In this document: piece by piece, positions 1 through 10,713 of the stretch
How the letters are laid out: every line of letters starts with the position of its first letter
How positions within the stretch are numbered: position 1 is the stretch's first letter
NCBI GenBank assembly: GCA_023231475.1
Contig: JALJEE010001300.1
Location: 1 to 38,985, forward strand
Source of the DNA: Seison nebaliae
Taxonomy: Eukaryota > Rotifera > Pararotatoria > Seisonacea > Seisonidae
Direction of reading: 5' to 3'
DNA: 38,985 bases
Position numbers and translations under genes: made by a program
The notes under the pieces: generated by a model
What the model was told of the DNA's origin: nothing
The model's database searches: none
The model's input: only the letters and a program-made list of their open reading frames with translations

Positions 1-1
1 T

Positions 2-149
2 TCCTTTCACAATATTGTAAGAAGTTCTGTTGTACTATTAGATGTATTTGTAGTAGTTGAGAATGAAAAAGTATTTACCAGAATGTTTCAAGAAACGCAT
101 CGAGACCCCTATGGAAATGACCTTCCAGCTAATGAATAACAATTAAGGA
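2..149 (+). other. Open frame running in from the left edge, unrecognised
   Basis: An open frame enters from before the window and ends at a TAA at about 147-149. Its last residues read RDPYGNDLPANE. I do not recognise the protein. It may be the last exon of a gene to the left or part of the decayed retroelement that follows. Without upstream sequence neither can be preferred. Confidence 0.2.
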
Positions 150-579
150 AAGTCAAGGTCCAAACAGGGAGTTCCAGTTCAATGGCAACATGTTAATCAC
201 ACTCATCGTGTGATAATACATCCATTAATTACATATTCTTACCATCTATAAATAAGATCCTCATTCCTACATATTATCATGTTCTATACTTTCTCTTCCT
301 ATTTCCATTCTCTTTCGAAATAAAATATCCTACCATTGTGCTTCCGAGCCAACGCTAACATATACATTTTTTTTTTCTTCAACGAATGGACACTTTGCCA
401 CCCATCTTTTTTAGAAAAAGAATACTATTTCGGTGATTTCGCCACCCTTCTATCTAAATCTGTCTATTTATTTTCAAGGAGTGGACACTTTACTCCATGA
501 GTTAAGATCACGCCTAATCACCGCTCCTATTATACATACAGAAATAAAGGAAGCAACATACCAGAAGATAGTCACTAAT

Positions 580-1150
580 TAACCTACAAGCCAATGAGAA
601 GCCTGCTATTGAGAAAGAACTGGACGAAGGAATAATTCCAAGGAATTTTTATAGAATGAATGACCAATTTACTGACCAGCTACGGGTCGCAGTTTTTAAA
701 ATGACGGGGGAGATGTAACGACTATAAAACATATAAATAATGTCAAGAATGATTGATGGGAAATTGACGTCACCTCACACTTTTATCACCAGGAACCTGT
801 CAGATAATATCAACAACGACGCTATCGATCAACGTATCAACGATCATATAAAATGTAACGTATATGGCAGAATTCGCTCAATAAATAAACATTTATTTGA
901 TATGTCAAACCCCAATAAACATATCAATTTCTTTACATATTTTACCTCTGGCCTTCTTCAACGTAAACACGTCCAATTCTGAATTTTCAAGTTGTATGTC
1001 TCCGGACAGATTGTTAATAGAGATAATTTCAGTACTCTTTTTCAAATTAATTCTGGTGTTCATGAAGATACCATGTTGGAACCCTGATTATTTAGACTGG
1101 CAATTGATCAAATATGACGTCTTATTGACATTGAGAAGGACAAAAAAATT
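580..1150 (+). mobile_element. Fossil 3' end of an LTR retrotransposon (Ty3/Gypsy-like)
   Basis: A purine-rich tract at about 704-713 (gacgggggaga) leads directly into TGTAACG at 714. This is the arrangement of a polypurine tract followed by the start of a 3' LTR. Within the presumed LTR, a TATA-like catataaaat near 845 and an AATAAATAAA poly(A)-type signal near 881 fit U3/R. Just upstream, about 600-645 reads like the charged stretch that precedes reverse transcriptase motifs in Gypsy-type pol (KELDEGIIP). The internal region is mostly missing, so the copy is broken. The right LTR edge is not clear and no second LTR lies in the window, so age cannot be estimated. Family assignment is tentative. 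Confidence 0.4.
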
Positions 1151-1892
1151 TTCATAATATTCTTCTAATTTATTCCCACGGGAATGTTAATAAATAATAA
1201 TGATAAGACTCTCTATGTCTCTGATTGTTTTCCTGTCTATTCTATCATTTACGACACTATTATCTGAAGGTTGTTTTGTGTTTCATTCTTTTGAAAAAAT
1301 TAATTATATTCTTACGAATAATTATAATAAAATATTTTTATTTATCATTATAGAATATAGTAAAAACATTATGAGAATACGATAAATAAATAAACACAAA
1401 ATTATATTTATTCTTCAATCTCTTTCTCATTCTCCTGTCCAAGGACATACCGTCACGTGATTAATTGTAGCCAAGGTCACAGATGTTAGCGAATTAGATA
1501 TACATTTATTCTAAAAATTAAATGGAAAGATTTGTGTGAAAGAAGAAAATAAATAAAATGGAATTTATTGGGAATTGATGAAGAAAAAGAAAAATTCAAA
1601 ACTAAATCTAAAAGTTAAAAGATTAGTGGTTGGAAAAACTAGTGAAGAAGAATGAAAAATAAATTGGGATCAGTTTGAATAATAAGAATTGAGAAGACCT
1701 TGAATTTCGAGATAGATCGTGTATGACATTCAGGTGAGGTGCATATGTAAATAATCGAAAGTAATTATTCCTCCCAATAATTTCCTCATACCTATCTAAT
1801 GATTGCAGTGTAACATGGGATTGATTTGACCTACCTTAGAGTGAACTTCTTACTCCACAAACTGACCATTTAACGAATGAGATTTTCTTGGA
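1151..1892. other. Non-coding stretch and 5' flank of the transporter gene
   Basis: AT-rich sequence with no frame resembling a known protein. Short frames around 1200-1385 have the composition of random AT-rich DNA. The last few hundred bases are the presumed promoter and 5' UTR of the downstream transporter. I see no clear TATA box or repeat. Confidence 0.5.
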
Positions 1893-3496
1893 ATGATAAA
1901 CGATAATATTCAGAGTGAAATGTTAAATGATTTACCAGGAGGCAATCATATGGGCATGTTTACGGCCGCCATTTTCATCATCGGTGAAATGGCGGGTAGT
2001 GGAGTTTTGGCTCTACCGTTAGCTCTATCCGAGACTGGATGGTATGGAATTGGAGTCATTCTTCTCTGTGCCGTCATGTCATGTTATTGTGGAATTCGAT
2101 TGTCTTCCGCATTTCAATTAATTTATAAAAATCAACAAAATTTCAATGTGGAAATTGACATGAATGAAGTGAAGGATCCATATCCGATTGTGGGACAAGT
2201 AGTTCTCGGGAAGTTCGGTCGGTTCATTCACTTTATTCTCTTTTTCCCAAAAAATCGACATTTCTCCTCCCATTAGTCTCAGTGTTTCTATTCTCATCAA
2301 TTCCCAATTTTATGGAGCGTCCATCGTCTTCTTGTTATTGGCAGCGCAGAACATCGAATCAGTGGCACTTCATTATGATCGCAATTTTCCAATCAATTTC
2401 TGTTCTCTTATTCCGTTAGTGGCTTGTGTACTCTTACCGTTATGTTGGATGGAAAGATTGAAGAATGTAAAGTAAAATTTTCTTTCTTTAAGATTATTCA
2501 ACTTTCTCCTTTTCTCAGAGCTATCGGTTATCTGGCTAGTATCAGCACATTAGTCGCATGCATCATTATTGTGATTCATATAATTTTTATCGATTGGAAA
2601 TCGAGTATTGCCCCAACATATCATCAACCGAATCTTACTGGATTCTTTTTCGGTTTTGGCACCATCATTTTTTCATTAAGTGGTTCCATCCTCTTTCCAA
2701 CAATTCAAGTTGAGATGAAAGATCAAAATAAATTTTATAAATCTGCAATACTCGGATTTGTTGGTTTGGTCGTTGTATTTTATTCGAAATTAAATTATGA
2801 TTAATCTTTCAGGTCTTCTTCTAATGTATCTGCCCGTCAGTATTGCTGGCTATGCACTTTTTGGAACTGACGTTAAAAGTAATATCCTTCAAAGTATTTC
2901 GCCCGATCTCTATCGTATCAGTCTACAATTATTAATAGCTATACATTTACTATCCGCATTTATCATCGTTATCAATCCCGTTTTTCAACATTTGGAAATG
3001 TTCCTTCCAAATTTCGAAGATAAATGTTAGAAAGTCTTCATCATTTTCTTCCTTCCATCATCCATTCCTTCCATTATAGCAATTCGTAAATTGATATTAA
3101 GATGTACTCTCCGAACGATAATTGTTGGAAGTTGTGTATTCATCGGGAGTACTTTACCTAACTTTGCTATAATTCTCAGTTTAATCGGTGCGACGGGAGT
3201 TATCGTTTCATTTATCTATCCTCTTTTCTTCTACTATAAGTTACACGAAAGAGATTTTATTCAGAAGTTATTTTCATTCATTTCATCTATTTTCAAAATG
3301 TGAATTTATTTGAAGAAAAATCGAAAAAATGGAATTGGTTCTAATGATTCTCATTTCATTGATCGCACTCATCGCTGGTGTATTTGGTATTTATTCGGGT
3401 TGTAAACAATTCACTACTACTCATTTCACTTATCCGTGTTATGTGAATGCGACGGCGGTCCAAATTTCGACGTTTAACGTCTCATCAATTTTTTGA
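1893..3496 (+). CDS. Amino-acid/auxin permease family transporter (SLC36/SLC32-like)
   Basis: A 449-residue multi-pass membrane protein of the Aa_trans family, which moves amino acids across plasma or lysosomal membranes, usually coupled to protons. Exons: 1893-2221, 2277-2471, 2519-2763, 2813-3025, 3080-3266, 3316-3496. The N-terminus carries the family's first-helix signature (GEMAGSGVLALPLAL), followed by a segment ending FLLLAAQNI and by later helices with SLSGSILFPTIQVEM. The final exon adds one more helix (ILISLIALIAGVFGIYSG) and a short tail with FTYPCYVN. About eleven helices are expected. The first ATG is preceded in frame by a TGA, which supports this start. Introns are 47-55 bp; four of five begin GTT. 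AATAAA follows the stop by four bases. Substrate cannot be predicted. Family sure, subfamily not. Confidence 0.88.
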
Positions 3497-3499
3497 AGA

Positions 3500-3516
3500 A
3501 ATAAAAATATTTTATT
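3500..3516. promoter_or_regulatory. Overlapping poly(A) signals of two convergent genes
   Basis: AATAAA on the plus strand (3500-3505) lies four bases past the transporter stop. AATAAA on the minus strand (3516-3511) lies 36 bases past the stop of the convergent centriolar gene. The two hexamers are five bases apart, so the 3' ends of the mRNAs should overlap antisense. Confidence 0.6.
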
Positions 3517-3551
3517 TGGACAAGAAAATAATGATGGAAGAAGAAGAAGAT

Positions 3552-4151
3552 TTACTCAAATACGCTGGAATAATCGAATGATTTCATCGATTTCGTATTA
3601 AAACTCTGATCGACAGATGAAGCGACTGACGAAATATTATCATCATTCCATTTCTTATTTTCATCATCAATTTCCTTATTCATTTTCTTCTCGATTAATG
3701 TTGTCGTTGTTGTTGTGGTTGCTTGGATGTCGTCATTTGATTTGAGGAATTTACCGATAATATAAGATAAAATCGATTCTTTCGAATCGATATCTCTCAC
3801 ATTCAATTTTTCTAATAACTTTTCTCTTCCTTCATACCAGGATTCGGTGGTAGTTTCCGAATCGAAAACATTCGAAGTGTAATGAAGACTATTCGTATCT
3901 AACGCCTCTCTCACAATCGAAAGTGACAACATTCGTTCTCGATCTGGTTCGGATTTGGAAGTGGTCGATTTCTGAATCATTTCCATCGTTCCATCATCAT
4001 CACCATCATTCTCTTTCATCATTTGGAAGATATGAGATTTCAATTTCGCTTTCAATTGTGGTAATACACCATCATGATATAATTGATCAGTGATCATCTC
4101 TCTCAATCCATTCTCCACTTCGTGTGACACTTGCTCTTCGTTCTCGCACAT
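3552..4151 (-). CDS. CEP20/FOP-related centriolar protein (TOF/LisH type)
   Basis: A 199-residue single-exon protein. Residues about 15-45 (REMITDQLYHDGVLPQLKAK) match the N-terminal domain of CEP20 (FOPNL), CEP43 (FOP) and OFD1, where the pattern is LR..L...GVL..LKA.I...V. Residues about 75-140 follow with a LisH-like segment: a helix of the NELIREYL type, then LHYTSNVF, corresponding to KYTASVL in CEP20, and an ILSYIIGKFLK helix. Known members act at centrioles, centriolar satellites and basal bodies in ciliogenesis. The C-terminal 55 residues are Thr/Asn/Ser-rich and unconserved. A TAA codon lies in frame two codons before the ATG, fixing the start. It is head-to-head with TM9SF1 (452 bp) and tail-to-tail with the transporter (55 bp). 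Family likely; which paralogue is uncertain. Confidence 0.7.
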   Translation of the reverse strand: MCENEEQVSHEVENGLREMITDQLYHDGVLPQLKAKLKSHIFQMMKENDGDDDGTMEMIQKSTTSKSEPDRERMLSLSIVREALDTNSLHYTSNVFDSETTTESWYEGREKLLEKLNVRDIDSKESILSYIIGKFLKSNDDIQATTTTTTTLIEKKMNKEIDDENKKWNDDNISSVASSVDQSFNTKSMKSFDYSSVFE

Positions 4152-4603
4152 CGCTTAGCAACGACCGGAACGGAATTCACTTTAGAACGGAATGAAGCTT
4201 CATTTTAAAATTGGAAAACATTTTGAAATTTCTTCCTTCCATTCACATTGAGTCGATGTCTCTAAATTCATCTCTCTCTCTTTCCTTGTCTTTCTCCATC
4301 TTACAAAGACAGACAGAAAGATGAAGAAAAAATGACTATTTGATATATTTCGGACGATTTGATCAATTTGTCAGTAAGTTCGACGTCATTGTTCATGAAT
4401 CTCCTTATCAATTTTTTAAAATATCTATTTATTTCTATCAAATTAAATTCCAACTTTTTCAAATTTTTTCCTCTTCATCTCGTTTTATTCAAACTTTCAA
4501 GACATTCCTTTCATCAGATTATTCAACTCATAACACAATAATATTTCTTCCATTACACTTATGTAAGGAGATCAATTATTAAACGACAAGAACTATTTAA
4601 AAG
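4152..4603. promoter_or_regulatory. Divergent intergenic region, probable shared promoter
   Basis: These 452 bp separate the start codons of the CEP20-like gene (minus) and TM9SF1 (plus). They must hold both 5' UTRs and promoters. The stretch is T-rich on the plus strand with a CT-rich patch (about 4270-4300). No TATA box at a fixed distance is obvious. Short frames here have no family resemblance. Confidence 0.4.
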
Positions 4604-6962
4604 ATGTTCCATCTCAAATGCTCCAACTTCTTCTTTGGATTACTCGTCTTCCTCTCATGGAATCGATCCATCTCTTCAAAAAACTCTTATCAACCAGGAG
4701 ATCTCGTTCTAAATTATTTATTTCTTATCTCATTTCTAATGTGTATTTGTCTTAGGTGAAATTGTATGTGAACAAGGTCGGACCATATTGGAATCCTCAT
4801 GAAACTTATCATTATTATCAATTACCTGGTTGTCATCCAAATAAAGTTAATAAAAAATTTATTTAAATTATTCAATTAATTAATTCGAATGGAATCGATT
4901 AGATTGAACATAGATCGTTGACATTGGGAGAAGTGTTGGATGGTGATCGAATGGCTGAATCATTATACAATGTCCGTTTCAAAGGTTTTCTTTCATTCAT
5001 TCATTCTATTATGATGATGTATGTCAGAGGATCAGAAGAATGCCAAATTATGTGAGAAGAGTTTGAGTGGGAAAGAAGTCTCTTATCTACGAAAAGTTAT
5101 CGAGGAATTATATTATTTCGAATTCGTTTTGGATGATTTGGCAATGCGAGGATTCGTTGGCGAATTTCAAGAGATGTCCAATTTCGTTCCTCATCGACAT
5201 ATCATCCGATTATTTACTCATTATACATTCCACATCCATTATAATGATCAAAATATAATCTTTTGCAATATCAGTGTAACGGTTTTGATTTCAATTCTCT
5301 TCTCGAGAATTGTCTTCATTCTACTTTTAAGGACAGAGCACCGTTTATGTTAGAAGAGTTACCGACATTTGAATCGAAGACGGAACTAATTCAATTCACT
5401 TATTCAGTCGTTTGGCATCAAACGGAGTTCGTGTCAAATTATTCGAATTTAAATTATTTAAACTAATTTCATTTATTCCATCTCTTCTTTTCAGTGTGAA
5501 ATATGGAGAACGATTGAAATTTAATAGACGAACAAATTTCTTCCCCAAATCATTAGAAGTTTCCACTTCCTCTCAAATCATCGTAATATGAAAATAAAAA
5601 AAACTTCTTCAGATTCATTGGCTCTCCATCATCAATTCTGGTGTACTCGTTCTACTTCTTCTCGTCTTTCTCATAATAATTCTCGTTCGTTTTACTCTCT
5701 CATTATCTCTTCATTTAATATTCGACTTTCAGGGAAGAATCCTCAAGAACGATTTGTCGTTGGTGAAATGTCCGGAAGATCCGGAACCGGATGAATGTGG
5801 TTGGAAGATCATTCATACCGACGTCTTCCGATTTCCTAAACATAAAATAATCTTTTGCTCAATCATCGGAGTGGGCGCTCAATTTTTTGTGTTGGTAACT
5901 GGTATACTTTTGATGACACTTTTCGGATTATTTAATGTCCATCGTCATGGTGCCCTAACGACGGCCAGTGTTCTACTTTATGCGTTAACATGTGGTTCAA
6001 TATTAAATTAATTAAATTAATTAAATATTTAAATATTTGAATAGGTGTTTCTGGATATATTTCCAATTATTATTATGCTCAAATGGAAGGAAAGAGTTGG
6101 GTGTGGTGTACGAATTTGACCGCTTGTGTTTTCACTTTTCCCTTCTTCATCATCTGGTCTGTGGAGAATACAGTAGCATGGATTTATGGTTCGACACAAG
6201 CATTACCCATTTCCACTATTGTCATTCTCTTCTCTCTCTGTCTCTTCCGTTAGTCATTTCCATATTTTATGGTTTTATTATTCGTCCACAGTTGGATATC
6301 CGTTAACGATAATCGGTGGAATCTGGGCGAAGAGGACGGCTGGTTCATTCTCAGCACCATGTCGAACGAAACAGATCGCTCGAGAAATACCAAGCGTTTC
6401 ATTTCTTAAATCGCCGGGATTACACGTGGTGGTGGGTGGATTCCTCCCATTCACTTCCATCAGCGTCGAATTGTATTACATCATTTCTACGTTGTGGGGA
6501 CGAGAACAGTATTCACTATATGGAATCCTTTTTCTCGGTTAGTCAATGATGAATTGAAAAGTTTTAAGGAGTTTCATTTAATTTTTCTTCAGTTTTCATC
6601 ATCGTTGTCATGGTAACGGCGTGCGTAAATATCGCTCTCACATATTACAGTCTATCTGCGGAAGATTATCGGTGGTGGTGGAAATCTATTTTATCATCAG
6701 GGTTCCTCTCTTCTTTCTTATAAATTAAATTAATTTAATTTCTTCTTCAATAATCAACAGAGTTACAGGATTCTTCATTCTCGCTTATGCCTTCTTCTAC
6801 TTCTTCAAACGATCACAAATGTACGGCGGATTGGAGACATTACAATTCTTTGGATACTCATTCGTAGCGTCGTATATTTTCGCATTGACACTCTCCGTCG
6901 TCGGATTCTACTCTTCACTCGTATTTATTCGTTTCATTTACTCCAATTTCAAAATCGACTAA
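4604..6962 (+). CDS. TM9SF1: Transmembrane 9 superfamily member 1
   Basis: Twelve exons encode 595 residues (human TM9SF1 has about 606): 4604-4705, 4756-4845, 4903-4984, 5028-5281, 5332-5432, 5495-5558, 5613-5684, 5733-5994, 6045-6248, 6292-6537, 6593-6701, 6761-6962. Order: signal peptide (about 1-26); lumenal domain with [40 protein letters not shown] and [14 protein letters not shown]; first helix about 232-255; cytosolic [13 protein letters not shown]; then eight more helices with [28 protein letters not shown] and EDYRWWWKS. It ends FKID, a C-terminal KxD of the kind that retains these proteins in the Golgi through COPI. EMP70/TM9 proteins work in endosome-Golgi sorting and membrane-protein trafficking; TM9SF1 is also linked to autophagy. 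The motifs match TM9SF1 rather than TM9SF2, 3 or 4. Introns are 43-62 bp; ten of eleven start GTT. Confidence 0.95.
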
Positions 6963-9249
6963 CATTCAAAAAGTACGGTTTCCAACCACTAATCGATATC
7001 GAGTGTAGTTAGTTGAACAATCGAAGAAATTCTCTTAAGAACACTTATTTCCCTACTGATTCCCAATCAGGAAGTTAATCTCGACTTGTTAAAAAAAAAA
7101 TCCCCCTTTTTCCTTCTGTTTTCTTTCTGTTTTCCTTCTTTTCTCCTTAACAAACATCCAAAAAATGTGCTCTAAAAATTTTGGAAAAATTTATTTTTAT
7201 TTCATCCATATAATTCCATTGACGATCAGGTCAAAATATTAAATTAATTTTAAATTATATTCAATTCATATTTCATTTCTATCAGAACATAATTTCGGAA
7301 CTTAATTACCAATTAAATTTCACAGTTAATAGTTTTTATTTAAAACTTTCAATGAAGTTATTTCTCCGCCAGTTAATTTAGTGTCAATAATTCGAGACTA
7401 GAAGAAGACAAATAACTGAATTCAATTCTCGCATTTACTCATTCTTTATTGGGCATCAATTGGGAATTATTAATAATCTTCTCCTTCACCAATTCATCAA
7501 CATACGTAACTCCACAAATTTATTTGTTGTGTCTTATTCTCGTTCAATTGACTTTTCGTGCCCATTCCTCGTCAGTTCGAGTGGAGATATATGTGTATAT
7601 GCTAGTGTATGTATGTTTGTTGAGAAGAAGTATCGTATAAGTTCTTTTTATCTCGTTGTGCTTATATTGGGAGATAGTATTGTAGAATTGACTCAATTCA
7701 TCTCTTAATAGACACATCACATATGCGTAGTAGTATAGTGGTAGCAGTTAGATGAGATGTAAAGTCCATGTGTTTCAACTGAAAGATTTTTATTTGGCCC
7801 ATAAAACCCAATTTAATAAAAGTTCCTAGACAAACAATTCTTATACTGTTCCAATATGAACAAATATTATTCGGAGTAATTAAATAATCGTCAAATAGAT
7901 GTGATGACAAGAGAAGAGGAGTATCTTCAGAAGTTTGATTGGAGTTGAGGAACGATTAATCATTAACATTTATCAAGACTCATTAGCATTTCAGTGAAGG
8001 AAGTTCCTTTCACAGGAAGAAAGAGGAATTATGTACAAATTTGATTTATTGAATTTTCCATTTCTTTTTCTCGAAATATCTATTAGTCACTCTCTTTCTC
8101 TTTCTCTCTCTTTATAATTTTTTTTTTATTTGTGTATTATTATGTAGTTCGATATGTAATGGTCGTTTGTAGATGTATCTCGTTGGTTGTTGCACCTACA
8201 TTCCTCTCGATCATCATTACCACTTTCACAATGATGTTGTGTAACGATGTCGATATATGGAGAGGGGAAGGAATGGAGAAAACATATGTATGTTCGTTTC
8301 CTACCTCTTCTCTCACACTCATATATGGAGGGGAACCTCTCCTCCGACCGTGTCCTCTCCCACCTAATTTCCTGTTCATTTTAATTATGTATGAAATGTT
8401 ATGGATAAATAAACACATCTTTCTATGTAGATGAGAGAATAACATAGCAGATATAGTCGACCAGACCGACAGATAATAATCAGCTGCATATATGAGCGGT
8501 ATGGACAGATAAGGTGCGTTCATCGACATAACGTCAATGGAACTATCTTAATTGTTTCATGTTCTTGGTCGTTCTTCTTTTAACTCACGTCGATAATTAT
8601 CATCAATCACCTTTTTATAACCGTTTCATCTCCCACATCCATTTGAATTAACATCCAACTTATTAAGCTCATGAAGAAAAATAGTTAAATCTTCTCCTTC
8701 GTTCTCTAATTCTCCTCGTTCTTATTCGTCTTCCGCTAGACATGAACAATGAAGTAAATGTTAATGACGTTCATTATTATGACGATTTCCATATCCAAGT
8801 AGATCAATCGTTTCTCAATTAAATTAATATCGCTCCCAAACTTCCCCGCCCCATTTCCGCTCCTTTTTTAAGGGAACGTTCCTTTAACTTCCACATTAAA
8901 ATATGCTTTGAGCCAATTCACTTTTCCAAATGAGAAACTGGTCGATGGAAAATTAAAAGGAACATAATAAAACCAGATGGATGCCACATCACAATTTTCA
9001 TTTTTTCAGTTTCTCATCCAGACGTTCTATTGTCGGTTGGAGGAATATCATCAACTTTTCATCCAAACTGATCTCTGTCCGTTGAATTGCGCAGTAATTT
9101 ATGAATAATTATTTTCTTTCCATCCGACACAATCGATACGAATTTAATCGATCGTGAATAAAAAGTTGCAACTGTTGTGGTTTTTCTCTAGCGCATCAAC
9201 TCTTCTCTGCGTTCCGATAAGAAAGAGTATTATTATTGCACACACACAT

Positions 9250-9288
<39 letters not shown>

Positions 9289-10354
9289 ATCTATGAACGT
9301 TTCAAAAAGTTATTCATGTTGAGTCGTATGGTGAATAGATGATGATTTATGATTCATCATCAGAATAAATGAAGATCATTTGGAGATGGTGGCTAAGGAA
9401 GGAGAGAATGGAGATCTTTTTATCCGAACATGATAATTCGAAACAAATGTACGATCCATTCTCCTCAATTTCAATTAACGGGGAAAAAGAGAATTGAAAA
9501 GAAAACTCTTCAGTTTCTTGTTATTGTTATCGGTCCATATTGATATGTATTAGGTGAAAGTGGCACAGACACTTCTCACTTCCAACTTTTCTTACTTCAC
9601 CTTTTCACTTTTTTGTCTTTCTTCAGCACTTTCTATTTCATCATTAATTTAGTCATCAACACATCAACATTCGACTGTTGTCATGACGACAATGTATTGT
9701 TTTACCAATATCTTATCGGGAATGAATGAATGAATAAATAACTAAATAATTAATATATCTCTTCGGACGAAGTGATGGGGGAGGGCGAGTTGGCAGATGT
9801 GGAAAGATTGTTCATTATCTCAATTGAATTATCTTTCGCTTATTAGGTCTCTCCACTCAAATTGAGGACAAAAGATCGATTGGACAAAACACTTAACAAA
9901 TTTTGAATTTGGTTTATAACAAATTAAAGAACGAATTCATGGTAATTATTATCGAAATAAAATCATTTTCGATAATCCTTTAAAAATGTTTCACTTTTTT
10001 TAAACACATTTACATTCATAATTTTACAATTCTTCTTAGATTTAATTGAGAATAATCATTAAAGTTTAAGTAGTGAGATATTTTCATTTTTGATTTCAAT
10101 GAAACTTTTCCACGTTTTCATAAAGTTAAGCGAGTTAATATTTTATATTTTATATATATTATAATTATGTTTTCTCATGACAGTTTTATGTTGTGGCTGT
10201 TTTCTCCCGATGAGTCTTTTGTCCGTTCCTTTCTCAACTCATCTTGTGAATTGACGATTGAAATTATTTGTGTAATATCACAAAAATTCATCTACACTCG
10301 CCACCTCCCAAATTACTGAATGAGATGATGTACATCATCTGTCTAATAAACAAT
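6963..10354. other. Intergenic, no convincing gene
   Basis: About 3.4 kb of AT-rich sequence downstream of TM9SF1. It contains T- and A-runs near 7090 and 8120 and a CA microsatellite at 9239-9287. A region at about 8130-8530 is open on both strands but matches nothing. No tRNA or transposon signature was found. Confidence 0.5.
9239..9287. repeat. (CA)n microsatellite
   Basis: Nearly pure CA dinucleotide run, interrupted by ataaa near the left end and ending in atacac. It has no coding role. Another shorter CA run lies at about 10440-10470. Confidence 0.9.
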
Positions 10355-10713
10355 TTACGTATTCTCAGTCACATCTGGAGTTATTGACGTAAAAAAATTG
10401 AATTTTCATATCATCATTCCTTCACATTGAATGAAAACACAAACATACACACAAACACACACACACACAAAAAAGCACAATAACACGCACAAATACTTAA
10501 TATCTGCCCATTCAAATTAATAGATTGAATTATGTTAATCTTTAAATGATTCTCGTGAATGAATGATTTATCCTGTTTAATCGATGATTTAATGAGAATG
10601 TTCGACGTCATGTCGACTGGAATGAATTGAACCAAATCGTTCAATTTCACTTTCCCGACAATTCGAGGAACATACGAATATATGTCGCCGCCCGTTCCGT
10701 TCAATTCATTCAT
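10355..10713 (-). CDS. Possible small two-exon gene of unknown function
   Basis: The minus strand from 10713 reads MNELNGTGGDIYSYVPRI and onward with codon choice like the genes around it (TCG, CGA, GTC, GAC). An exon 10713-10497 can be joined to 10374-10355 through a GTATTT...CTCCAG intron of 122 bp, giving 78 residues. That intron is longer than most here and does not begin GTT; a GT repeat lies inside it. The first 60 residues are rich in short hydrophobic stretches separated by polar ones, consistent with beta strands, but I recognise no family. It could also be the first exon of a longer gene, or chance. Low confidence. Confidence 0.25.

Noticed and set aside
740-1157. Two overlapping frames of 80 and 86 codons
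   Set aside because: They lie within the presumed LTR and show no protein-family signal.
7720-7800. tRNA-like GTAGTATAGTGGTAGCAG
   Set aside because: It resembles an internal A box, but there is no B box (GGTTCGANNC) at the right distance and no cloverleaf could be folded.
8130-8530. Region open on both strands (100 and 129 codons)
   Set aside because: No family resemblance on either strand. Composition follows pyrimidine/purine-rich simple sequence, and no partner exons were found.
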